A stretch of 27,941 nt of DNA from Deinococcus sp. Lineage in GTDB: Bacteria > Deinococcota > Deinococci > Deinococcales > Deinococcaceae. The position numbers were made by a program, and so were the translations under genes. A model generated the notes under the pieces. That model did not search any database. It was not told the origin of the DNA and saw nothing but the letters and a program-made list of their open reading frames with translations. Position 1 is the first letter of the stretch. Each line of letters opens with the position of its first letter. Below are positions 1 through 10,028 of this stretch, piece after piece. The stretch spans positions 1 through 27,941 of the forward strand of contig NZ_JAGLBG010000030.1 in assembly GCF_018260405.1 (NCBI RefSeq), in the 5' to 3' direction.

Positions 1-9
1 AGCAGAAGA

Positions 10-112
10 AAGTGCGTTGGAGCGGGAATGGAGAGGTTCCGGCGCTTTCCCGGAATCTCGCAATGTTAGCTTCAACGCACTTAGCTACAATGGCCGCACT
101 TACAGGAGGCCG
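10..112 (+). promoter_or_regulatory. Structured leader upstream of MFS gene (possible attenuator or orphan riboswitch)
   Basis: Bases 10-23 pair with 69-82 in a 14-bp helix with one G-U pair. Inside it, 36-42 pairs with 50-56 (six Watson-Crick pairs and one G-U), and GAG 31-33 with CTC 57-59. The heptamer CGCACTT occurs at 76-82 and again at 95-101, and both copies are complementary to AAGTGCG at 10-16, so two mutually exclusive folds can be drawn. GGCC at 93-96 can also pair with GGCC at 107-110, which overlaps the AGGAGG ribosome site (104-109). It matches no riboswitch class I can recall. Function is inferred from structure and position only. Confidence 0.45.
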
Positions 113-117
113 CCGTT

Positions 118-192
118 ATGTGGGAATGTCAAATTTGGGTGCTGAACGCTGCGCCCAGCCGTATGGTCGCCGTTGCCCGCGTGATTCCGTGA
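118..192 (+). CDS. 24-codon upstream ORF (possible leader peptide)
   Basis: ATG at 118 lies 8 nt after a perfect AGGAGG (104-109), the best ribosome site near the MFS gene. It opens a 24-residue peptide beginning MWECQIWVLN that stops at TGA 190-192. That TGA overlaps the GTG (189-191) that would start the transporter, giving the GTGA arrangement typical of translational coupling. The peptide matches no family I know and is too short for homology. Two Trp codons and one Cys codon fall in the first seven codons, which could make it an attenuator peptide, though this is a guess. The alternative is that AGGAGG serves GTG 120 or ATG 126 in the transporter frame and this ORF is incidental. Confidence 0.4.
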   Translation: MWECQIWVLNAAPSRMVAVARVIP

Positions 193-1367
193 GCGCTGTT
201 CCACCGGCAGCAACAACCATCGACTACGGGCGGCTGTTGCCACTCTACGCGGCCCAGGCGCTGGCGACCGGTTCCACGACGGTCAGTACGGTTCTCGCCA
301 GCCTGATTATCAGCGGCATGGGCAGCGAGAGCCTCTCGGGGCTGCCGAGCACGCTCATTCAACTTTCGGCGGCGGCCTCAGCCAGTCTGTTCGGGGCGCT
401 GATGCTGCATTCGGGCAGACGCCTGGGCCTCTCACTGGCGTTTGTGCTGGGGGCACTCGGAGCGGTGGTCGGATTTCTGGGGGCCAGATCTGGCCTGATG
501 CTGGTGTTTTTGCTGGGGGCGGCCATGATGGGCGCGGCGCAGGGCGGCTATCAGCAGGCGCGGTACGCCGCCGCCGAAAGTGTGCCTGACAGTAAACGTG
601 GCACGGCCCTCGGCGTGCTGATGCTCATGAGCGTGCTGGGGTCGCTTGTCATGACCGGGGCTTCACGGCCTATCGAGCAGCTTGGGCTGGTGCTGGGCGT
701 CAGTGCAGAGGCGGCGGGCTGGTTGGTTGGCGGCGGCCTGCTGGGCATCGCGGCCCTGCTGATGCTGGTCTGGCGGCCCCTGCGTGCGCCCGTTGGCACT
801 GCTCCGGTGCGCCTGCCGATGCGTGAAGCCTTCCGGATTCGGGGGGTTCGCAGCACGACCCTGGCCCTGGCGACCGCTCAGGGACTGATGGTCACTTTAA
901 TGAGCCTAACTCCTTTGCGGGCGCATCATATGGGAATGTCGCACGCGGGGGTCGCGGCACTCATCAGTGGGCACATCGTGGGCATGTTCGGCTTCGGCTG
1001 GCTGACCGGGCCGCTGATCGACCGCTTTGGCGTGCGGCTGGGCTATGTAGGCGGGTCGCTGTTGCTGCTGGCCGCCGCGTTGACCGCTCCGTTGCCCGGC
1101 ACGGCCTGGCTGGGCGTCAGTATGTTCTTGCTGGGCTTCGGTTGGAATCTGGCCTTTGTCGGCGGCAGCAAGGCACTCTCGCGCTTTCCCTCGGCCCAGG
1201 GCGCCGCCGACAGTCTGGGGTACGTCGCGGCGGCTTCCGGGACCCTGCTGGGCGGCTGGATTATCGGGCACTCTGGGTTTCCGCTGCTGGCCGGAATCTG
1301 CGCGGGGCTGGCGCTGTTGCCGCTGGTGAGCGCGTGGCGGGCTGCACCTAAGTACACCGGAAGTTAG
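189..1367 (+). CDS. Major facilitator superfamily transporter
   Basis: A polytopic inner-membrane carrier of about 392 residues with roughly 12 hydrophobic segments in two halves, split by a polar stretch near residues 205-220 (PLRAPVGTAPVRLPMREA). Its substrate cannot be read from sequence; drug or metabolite efflux is the usual role of such MFS proteins. Basic loops such as HSGRRLG after the second segment and the related GPLIDRFGVRLG in the second half fit the conserved MFS loop motif. I chose GTG 189 because the first membrane segment starts about 12 residues later. In-frame GTG 120 and ATG 126 would add a polar, Cys/Arg-rich tail with no obvious role. GTG 189 overlaps the stop of the upstream ORF. 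The stop codon TAG (1365-1367) lies inside the first bases of a dispersed repeat, so the original C-terminus may have been altered. Confidence 0.8.
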   Translation: MSAVPPAATTIDYGRLLPLYAAQALATGSTTVSTVLASLIISGMGSESLSGLPSTLIQLSAAASASLFGALMLHSGRRLGLSLAFVLGALGAVVGFLGARSGLMLVFLLGAAMMGAAQGGYQQARYAAAESVPDSKRGTALGVLMLMSVLGSLVMTGASRPIEQLGLVLGVSAEAAGWLVGGGLLGIAALLMLVWRPLRAPVGTAPVRLPMREAFRIRGVRSTTLALATAQGLMVTLMSLTPLRAHHMGMSHAGVAALISGHIVGMFGFGWLTGPLIDRFGVRLGYVGGSLLLLAAALTAPLPGTAWLGVSMFLLGFGWNLAFVGGSKALSRFPSAQGAADSLGYVAAASGTLLGGWIIGHSGFPLLAGICAGLALLPLVSAWRAAPKYTGS

Positions 1368-1504
1368 AGCAGCTTGCAAAAAGATAGTGCTCTTTTGACC
1401 ATCTTTTTGCCGAGTGGAGCGAGTGAAAAAGAAGGAGCAGGACGTAGGATGAAGGGGGCGGCGGTGTTGTTCCGACGTGCCCCTCATTCGGAGAACTGCT
1501 CTAA
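1364..1504. repeat. 141-bp dispersed repeat with terminal inverted repeats, copy 1
   Basis: The element is bounded by TTAGAGCAG (1364-1372) and its exact reverse complement CTGCTCTAA (1496-1504). It contains a perfect 10-bp hairpin, GCAAAAAGAT (1376-1385) with ATCTTTTTGC (1401-1410), and a second imperfect one (ATGAAGGGGGC near 1449 with GCCCCTCAT near 1479). A degenerate copy lies at 20048-20186. It has no transposase gene. The size, termini and dispersion fit a MITE or the small non-coding repeats known from Deinococcus. It supplies the stop codon of the MFS gene. Confidence 0.75.
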
Positions 1505-1574
1505 GGTGTACCTGCTCAGCTCGCAAGGGCACCGGATTGCCAACTCCATGCCCGCAACCTGGTTTGCGCTCACC

Positions 1575-1669
1575 GGCTCTGCGGCGCAGCTCTACAAGTC
1601 CGCCCTAACTGAACGGTTCTTGCAGACCTTTGAACCGGAAATTTCTCAGTATTTTCCGGACAGGCTCTA
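1575..1669. repeat. Second dispersed repeat family, copy 1, with hairpin end
   Basis: Bases about 1581-1638 resemble 9471-9527, sharing GCGCAGCTCTAC, AGTCC, TGAACG and TTGCA at similar spacing. The 3' part has a hairpin, CCGGAAA (1636-1642) with TTTCCGG (1653-1659), and ends in TTTCCGGACAGGCTCTA (1653-1669). That end is nearly identical to 14711-14727 (one difference). I see no convincing coding capacity. It sits between the convergent MFS and purK genes, and the rest of 1505-1744 shows no gene or clear terminator. Confidence 0.55.
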
Positions 1670-1744
1670 GGCACACCGCACCTCACCTTCCCAGTTGTTC
1701 GGAAGGCGAAAGAAGAAAATTCAGGCTAAAGTCACCTTTTCCCC

Positions 1745-2896
1745 TCAGGGAATCAGCGCCTCTAGTTGGCTCAGCCGCTTACGCAGCGTTGCCCCGTCGG
1801 GCGCAATCAGGTTGACGTGGCCCAGCTTGCGCCCCTTGCGAAACGCCTTGTGGTAGAGGTGAATGCGGGTGCCTTCCAGCGCGTCGATGCCTGCCCAGTC
1901 GGGTGCGACCTCCTCCACACCAACATAGTTCACCATCGCGCAGGGGTGCAGGGGCCGCCAGTCACTGAGCGGCAGGCCCAGCACAGCCCGCACCTGGGCT
2001 TCAAACTGGCTGAGGCCACCGCTGTCTTGGGTCAGGTGTCCGGAGTTGTGTACGCGGGGGGCCACCTCGTTGACCAGCAGTTGCGGTTGCTGATCTGGGC
2101 CGCCAGGCAGCAGAAAAAATTCGAGGGTGAGCAGGCCTTCCAGCTTCCAGTTTTCGGCCACCGCCCGCGCTATGTTCCGGGCCTGGGCCTCGGTGCCGTC
2201 CGGTACGTTCGCTGGATAGACACTGGTTCTTAAAATGCCGTCTCGGTGAACATTTTCGACCAGTGGGCCGAACGCGACCTGACCGGAAGGCGCACGGGCC
2301 ACCGCCAGACTGACCTCGCGCCCGAACTCCACGAAACCTTCCAGCACACACGGCACACTGCCCAGCGCTTCCCAGGCCTGCCCCAACTCGAAGTCGCTGG
2401 CGACCCGTGCCTGCCCCTTGCCGTCGTACCCCAGTTCGGAGGTCTTGAGGATGCCGCGCCCGCCGACGGCCCTGAGTGCGCCTTGCAGCTCCGGAGCCGA
2501 CTCGATCACCACGAAGGCCGCTGTCTGCGCTCCGGCTTCACGCAGTGCCAGTTTTTCGCGGGCACGGTGCTTACTGCGCTCCAAAAGGGCCGCGCCGGGA
2601 CGCACGGGGACGCGGCCCCGCAGAGTGTCCAGCGCCTCAACCGGAACATTTTCAAATTCCAGGGTCACGGCGTCGCATTTTGTTAGTTCTTCCAGGCCCG
2701 CCGGGTCGGTGTAGGGTGCGTGCAAATGATCGGCGCACAGCCGGGCCGGGGCGTATGGGTCGGGTTCCAGCACCTTCACCCGTACCCCCAGCGGCAGGGC
2801 CGCCAGCGCCAGCATCTGCGCAAGCTGCCCGCCGCCGAGGATGCCCAGCGTGGCCCGTGGCTGCTGGTCTGTGGCTGGTGCAACAGTGGGGGTCAT
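1745..2896 (-). CDS. purK: 5-(carboxyamino)imidazole ribonucleotide synthase, ATP-grasp
   Basis: PurK uses ATP and bicarbonate to carboxylate AIR to N5-CAIR in de novo purine synthesis; PurE then converts N5-CAIR to CAIR. The 383-residue protein has the N-terminal nucleotide-fold motif GILGGGQLAQML (about 18-29). The central ATP-grasp domain includes GILKTSELGYDGKGQ and VLEGFVEFGREVSLAVAR, followed by NEVAPRVHNSGHLT, a hallmark of the family. The end LYHKAFRKGRKLGHVN matches the usual C-terminal domain. Length is typical. The start is ATG 2896, whose first bases overlap the purE stop (ATGA), so the two are translationally coupled. In-frame sequence further upstream is the purE gene read in another frame. 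Confidence 0.96.
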   Translation of the reverse strand: MTPTVAPATDQQPRATLGILGGGQLAQMLALAALPLGVRVKVLEPDPYAPARLCADHLHAPYTDPAGLEELTKCDAVTLEFENVPVEALDTLRGRVPVRPGAALLERSKHRAREKLALREAGAQTAAFVVIESAPELQGALRAVGGRGILKTSELGYDGKGQARVASDFELGQAWEALGSVPCVLEGFVEFGREVSLAVARAPSGQVAFGPLVENVHRDGILRTSVYPANVPDGTEAQARNIARAVAENWKLEGLLTLEFFLLPGGPDQQPQLLVNEVAPRVHNSGHLTQDSGGLSQFEAQVRAVLGLPLSDWRPLHPCAMVNYVGVEEVAPDWAGIDALEGTRIHLYHKAFRKGRKLGHVNLIAPDGATLRKRLSQLEALIP

Positions 2897-3474
2897 GCCT
2901 CGCCCGCCTGGGGGTGGCCTGCAAAGTAGGGGTCGTCCAGCACGGCCTGGGTCTGCTTTTCGCGAAAGGCACAGAGGCGTTCGCGCACCTGTTCGTCGGT
3001 CGTGGCGAGGAGGGCGGCGGCGAACAGCGCGGCGTTTCTGGCCCCCGCCTGCCCGATAGCGAAGGTGGCGACTGGCACCCCGGCGGGCATCTGCACAATG
3101 CTCAGTAGACTGTCCTGGCCGCTCAGGGCGCGGCTCTGCACCGGCACGCCCAGCACCGGCACGCGTGTAAAGGCCGCCAGCATGCCCGGCAGGTGAGCCG
3201 CGCCGCCCGCCCCGGCGATAATGCAACTTAGGTTCAGGCGTTCGGCGCGGGCCGCGTAGGTCGCCAGCAGCCCCGGCGTGCGGTGGGCCGAGAGCACCCG
3301 CACCTCGTAGGGAACCTGTAACTGGGTGAGCAACTCCAGTGCCCCCTGCATGGTCTCGAAGTCGCTGCGGCTGCCCATCACCACACCGACGCGGGGCACA
3401 GTAGTGGGGGGGACAGAAACGGGGGGCACAGAAATGGAAGGCACGGTAGCGGGGGCGGCGGAATGGTTCGTCAC
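2893..3474 (-). CDS. purE: N5-carboxyaminoimidazole ribonucleotide mutase
   Basis: PurE (class I) rearranges N5-CAIR, made by PurK, to CAIR in the cytoplasm. Family motifs are clear: VGVVMGSRSDFETM (about 29-42), SAHRTP (62-67, with the catalytic His64) and GAGGAAHLPGM (88-98). The start is GTG 3474, with a TAAACT hexamer 7 nt upstream that fits a leaderless transcript. Bacterial PurE usually begins only a few residues before VGVVMGS. Here an extra tail of about 28 residues holds four pentapeptide repeats (ATVPS, ISVPP, VSVPP, TTVPR; residues 9-28), mirrored by 15-bp repeats in the DNA. The tail is probably disordered and dispensable. No in-frame ATG removes it, so it appears to be translated. 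The gene overlaps purK by 4 bases. Confidence 0.96.
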   Translation of the reverse strand: MTNHSAAPATVPSISVPPVSVPPTTVPRVGVVMGSRSDFETMQGALELLTQLQVPYEVRVLSAHRTPGLLATYAARAERLNLSCIIAGAGGAAHLPGMLAAFTRVPVLGVPVQSRALSGQDSLLSIVQMPAGVPVATFAIGQAGARNAALFAAALLATTDEQVRERLCAFREKQTQAVLDDPYFAGHPQAGEA

Positions 3475-3481
3475 GCCCCGT

Positions 3482-3487
3482 AGTTTA
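3482..3487 (-). promoter_or_regulatory. Probable purE -10 element (leaderless type)
   Basis: TAAACT on the minus strand ends 7 nt before GTG 3474, so transcription would begin at or next to the start codon. I found no good -35 match. Confidence 0.5.
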
Positions 3488-3498
3488 GGACGCGGGGG

Positions 3499-3545
3499 TT
3501 CTCCTGGGTCTGCCCTAGCCCTCCTGGGTCAGCTCTCTTGGGTCA
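3499..3545. repeat. Short imperfect tandem repeat
   Basis: Three copies of a CTCCTGGGTCAGC-like unit (CTCCTGGGTCTG, CTCCTGGGTCAG, CTCTTGGGTCAG) fill the gap between the glycosyltransferase and purE. The last unit contains the glycosyltransferase stop codon (minus-strand TGA at 3545-3543). Confidence 0.6.
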
Positions 3546-4622
3546 GCCCGCCGCGATCTGCTGCAAGGCCAGGGCCAGCGCCGCCGCGTTCTGCTCCAGC
3601 GTGTGCCCGCGCAGTACGCTTTGGCGGGCTTTAACCCCCATGCGGGCCAGCTGCGCCGGGTGGGACGCCAGTGCCCGCAGCGCCGCCGCGTACCCTGGCA
3701 CGCCGTTACCGATCAGCAGCCCCTCGCGGCCAAAGTCGATCAGTTCGCGCTGGGCCGGAATGTCGTTGGTGACTACTGGCGTGCCGCTGCTCAAGGCTTC
3801 GAGGGTGGCGAGCGACTGGTTTTCGGCGATGGTCGGTTGTAGCGCCACGTCGGCGGCGCGGTACAGCTCCGGCATGTCGTGACGTTTGCCGAAAAAGCGC
3901 ACGTTGGGCGTGGCGATGGCCCTCAGCGCACCTTCCAGGTAGCCGGTGCCCACCAACACGAAATCCAGCTCGGGCACGGCGCGGGCGACCGCCATGACGG
4001 TGGGGTGGTTTTTCTCGATACTCATGCGGGCCGGAACCAGCACGGTAAAGCGCGTGAAGCTGTACTCGCGGCGCAGGGCTGAGCGTTCGGCGGGGTCGGC
4101 GGGGCGAAATTTGCGGGTGTCTACGCCGTTAGGCACGGCACGCACATCCGGCATACCGTGCCAGCGCCGCAGGTACGCTGCGGCCCAGTTCGACACCGTT
4201 ATCACGTGCTGCGCCCCGCGAATGTCCCTGGCCTGCAAGACCCCGTAAAAAGCGCGGTAGATGTCTTGTGGCAGCCCCGGAATATGCAGCATCAGCTGGT
4301 CGTGAATCAGCGACACGAACGGGCCGCGCAGCAGCTGGTAATACTTGCGGTAGCCCAGCGCGTTCCAGCTGCTCAGCACGGTCAAGTCCAGGCGGCTTTC
4401 GAGCGGCGCCACATCCTGAAGCTGGTGGTAGGCGTGCACCGGAATCTGCCGCGCCGCCAACTGCTCACGGAAATCGGCGGTGCCGGGCGCGGCGGGCATG
4501 GCAACCTCGGCCTGCACGCCGTATTCGCGCATCGGCGGAATCAGTTCGCGCAGGTAGACCTCGCTGCCGCCCACCGCCGGGGCGTCGGTCACGAACAGGA
4601 CTTTGAGGGGCGCGGTCATCAT
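3543..4622 (-). CDS. GT4-family glycosyltransferase (GT-B fold)
   Basis: A 359-residue retaining glycosyltransferase that would transfer a sugar from an activated nucleotide sugar to a lipid, glycan or small molecule. The N-terminal half starts VLFVTDAPAVGGSEVYLREL, the glycine-rich acceptor-side loop of GT4 enzymes. Residues 163-173 (VPNGVDTRKFR) and 195-204 (LVPARMSIEKN) are the usual donor-domain landmarks. The catalytic E-x7-E motif is E267 and E275 in AENQSLATLEALSSGTPVV. Donor and acceptor cannot be deduced, and the neighbouring purine genes give no clue. Two ATG codons are adjacent at the start; ATG 4622 lies 6 nt after a TATACC hexamer, fitting a leaderless message. Exopolysaccharide or glycolipid synthesis is possible but unproven. 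Confidence 0.88.
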   Translation of the reverse strand: MMTAPLKVLFVTDAPAVGGSEVYLRELIPPMREYGVQAEVAMPAAPGTADFREQLAARQIPVHAYHQLQDVAPLESRLDLTVLSSWNALGYRKYYQLLRGPFVSLIHDQLMLHIPGLPQDIYRAFYGVLQARDIRGAQHVITVSNWAAAYLRRWHGMPDVRAVPNGVDTRKFRPADPAERSALRREYSFTRFTVLVPARMSIEKNHPTVMAVARAVPELDFVLVGTGYLEGALRAIATPNVRFFGKRHDMPELYRAADVALQPTIAENQSLATLEALSSGTPVVTNDIPAQRELIDFGREGLLIGNGVPGYAAALRALASHPAQLARMGVKARQSVLRGHTLEQNAAALALALQQIAAG

Positions 4623-4628
4623 GTCTAC

Positions 4629-4634
4629 GGTATA
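4629..4634 (-). promoter_or_regulatory. Probable glycosyltransferase -10 element
   Basis: TATACC on the minus strand ends 6 nt before ATG 4622, the leaderless spacing seen repeatedly in this window. Confidence 0.5.
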
Positions 4635-4760
4635 CCTTCGGGCCAGGCGGGGGGAGGACTGGGTTTAAAAGTCCGTGCCCAGGCCGCAGCCCTGAATAGC
4701 TTTCCTCTCAATCTTGCAGCCAGCCACACGCTATTGTCTGACCTGTCGCGCCCCCAGGCG

Positions 4761-4850
4761 CGGTCATCCAGACTCGCCGGAGGGTTTTTCCTGCCCATAC
4801 GCACGGCGGAGCAACCGGCCAACATTTCGGTAACGGTGCTTTCAGGAAGG
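4761..4850 (+). promoter_or_regulatory. SAM-riboswitch-like aptamer upstream of metH
   Basis: The stretch matches the conserved SAM-I/SAM-IV clan core in order: GGTCATCCAGA (4762-4772), GCCGGAGGG (4776-4784), CGGC (4804-4807) closing a P2-like helix with GCCG (4776-4779), then GCAACCGG (4811-4818) and CGGTGCT (4834-4840). ACCG (4814-4817) pairs with CGGT (4834-4837) as a P3 helix. The gene downstream makes methionine, the SAM precursor, which fits. The hairpin (P4) that normally follows GGTGC in SAM-I is absent, because the sequence runs directly into TTCAGGAAGG, and no good P1 helix was found by eye. Further on, GGTTTGTT (4849-4856) and AACAAACC (4879-4886) form an 8-bp helix just before the ribosome site (AGGAGGT, 4896-4902), a possible expression platform. 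Confidence 0.65.
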
Positions 4851-4913
4851 TTTGTTTTGTAGCGCCGACGATGGCACGAACAAACCGATGCCCGCAGGAG
4901 GTGCATTACCGCT

Positions 4914-8674
<3,761 letters not shown>

Positions 8675-8678
<4 letters not shown>

Positions 8679-9415
8679 CCCGCATCTCCCTGGAACTTAT
8701 CCCCCGCTCCCGCTCGGCGCTGCGGGCTGAACTGGCCGAGGTGCAGGCGACCTTTCCAGCGGTAGACACGGTTAATATTCCAGACCTGACCCGCTTTAGC
8801 ACCCGCTCCTGGGAGGGTTGCGCCTTCGCGCGGCCACATTTCCGGGCTATTCCACATATCCGGGCCATCGACCTGAACCCGCGTGAGCCACTGCCGATGG
8901 CGGGGTTACTGGTGGCGCACGGCATAGATGAGGTGCTGATTGTGACCGGAGACGCGCCCAGCGATATGAACCGCCAGGTGTACCACGTAGACGCCGAGCA
9001 GGCCATCCGCCGCTTTGCCCGCGAGCTGCCGCACGTGCGGGTGTACGCGGGCCTCGACCCTTACCGTCAATCGTTTGCCAAAGAGCGCGACTACATGGAG
9101 CGCAAGCTGGAAGCCGGGGCAGTAGGTTTTTTTACCCAGCCCTTTTTTGATTTGCGGTTGATTGAAGCCTACGCCGACCTGGTGCCGCAAGGCGCAGAGA
9201 TGTGGTGGGGGGTAACCAACGTCACCACCGAGGGCAGCATGAATTACTGGGCCACCCGCAACGCCGCCGTGTACCCAAAGCACTTTGAGCTGTCGCTGGA
9301 CTGGAACCGCCGCCTGGCGGCTGACACCCTGCAATTTGCACGTGACCGGGGCCAGCACGTGTACTTTCAGCCGATCCGCACAGATATTAGGGAGTACCTG
9401 AACGGAATTATCTAA
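8675..9415 (+). CDS. metF: Methylenetetrahydrofolate reductase, short form
   Basis: MetF reduces 5,10-methylene-THF to 5-methyl-THF with FAD, supplying the methyl donor for MetH next door. The 246-residue product is about 50 residues shorter than E. coli MetF (296) but keeps the key positions: E7 in SLELIPR (for catalytic Glu28), D93 in IVTGDAP (for Asp120, FAD and folate contact) and Q155 in FFTQPFFD (for Gln183). The N-terminal strand is divergent (SLELIPRSRS instead of the usual SFEFFPPK), so a distant subfamily is possible. The start is GTG 8675, overlapping the metH stop as GTGA, which couples translation of the two. No terminator was seen after the stop. Confidence 0.87.
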
Positions 9416-9460
9416 GGAGGTCTCGGTGGCAGTTGCGCGGATTCGGGGAAAGCGCCCGCA

Positions 9461-9536
9461 TCTGCGCCGCAGCGCAGCTCTACGAGTCCACTCGAATTGA
9501 ACGATCTTTGCAAACCATTCAACCCGAGTCTGTAGG
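9461..9536. repeat. Second dispersed repeat family, copy 2
   Basis: It resembles 1575-1640 (shared GCGCAGCTCTAC, AGTCC, TGAACG and TTGCA blocks at matching spacing, roughly three-quarters identical by eye). It lies in the 241-bp gap between convergent metF and rsfS, which otherwise shows no credible gene. Confidence 0.5.
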
Positions 9537-9656
9537 GGGCAGCGCAAACTGTCGAGGGAGGGTGAGTGCATACGTGCGGGGAAACGTCCCGGACGCCTGT
9601 CAGCTCAGGTCTGCCGGTTACGATCCTAGCCTTCTGAGCCTCCCCCTTCCCGGAAC

Positions 9657-10028
9657 TTAGCTGGGCTGGGTTTCTTCGGGAAACTCCAGCTTGCGGGCGT
9701 CGCTCCACAGGCCTTCGAGGTCGTAATACTCGCGGGCATCCTTGGTCATGATGTGAACCACGATACTGCCGCCGAAGGCCAGCAGCAGCCAGCGGTCGCT
9801 GGGGCCTTCGACGCTGGGGCGCTGTAACCCGGCTTCCATCGCCTTTTGGCGAACGTTCTCCTGAATGGCGTTGAGCTGCAACCCGGCGGTGGCTGTGCAG
9901 ATCACGAAGTAGTCTAGGGTGGTGCTTACGGACGTCAGGTCGAGAACGGCGACGTCTTCGGCGCGGCGTTCACGGGCGGCGTCCACAATGGCGCGGAGTT
10001 GCTGGCGGGCTTGCTGGTCTGGTTTCAT
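9657..10028 (-). CDS. rsfS: Ribosome silencing factor RsfS
   Basis: RsfS binds ribosomal protein uL14 on the large subunit and blocks subunit joining when nutrients are scarce. The 123-residue protein has the family signature: DVAVLDLTSVSTTLDYFVICTATAGLQLNAI (about 25-55), then GPSDRWLLLAFGGSIVVHIMTKDAREYYDLEGLW (about 81-114), including the characteristic HIM...R.YY.LE..W pattern. Length is typical. Its ATG (10028) overlaps the stop of the upstream LCP gene (ATGA), and it follows yqeK and the LCP gene in an order common in Deinococcus-Thermus and Firmicutes. Confidence 0.95.
   Translation of the reverse strand: MKPDQQARQQLRAIVDAARERRAEDVAVLDLTSVSTTLDYFVICTATAGLQLNAIQENVRQKAMEAGLQRPSVEGPSDRWLLLAFGGSIVVHIMTKDAREYYDLEGLWSDARKLEFPEETQPS

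Noticed and set aside
1374..1815. Small ORFs of 98 and 61 codons between MFS and purK
   Set aside because: They run through the dispersed repeats, lack ribosome sites and show no protein-like composition.
9433..9660. 75-codon ORF after metF
   Set aside because: It overlaps repeat copy 2 and has no ribosome site. The similarity to the other repeat copy is at the DNA level and not in a preserved frame.
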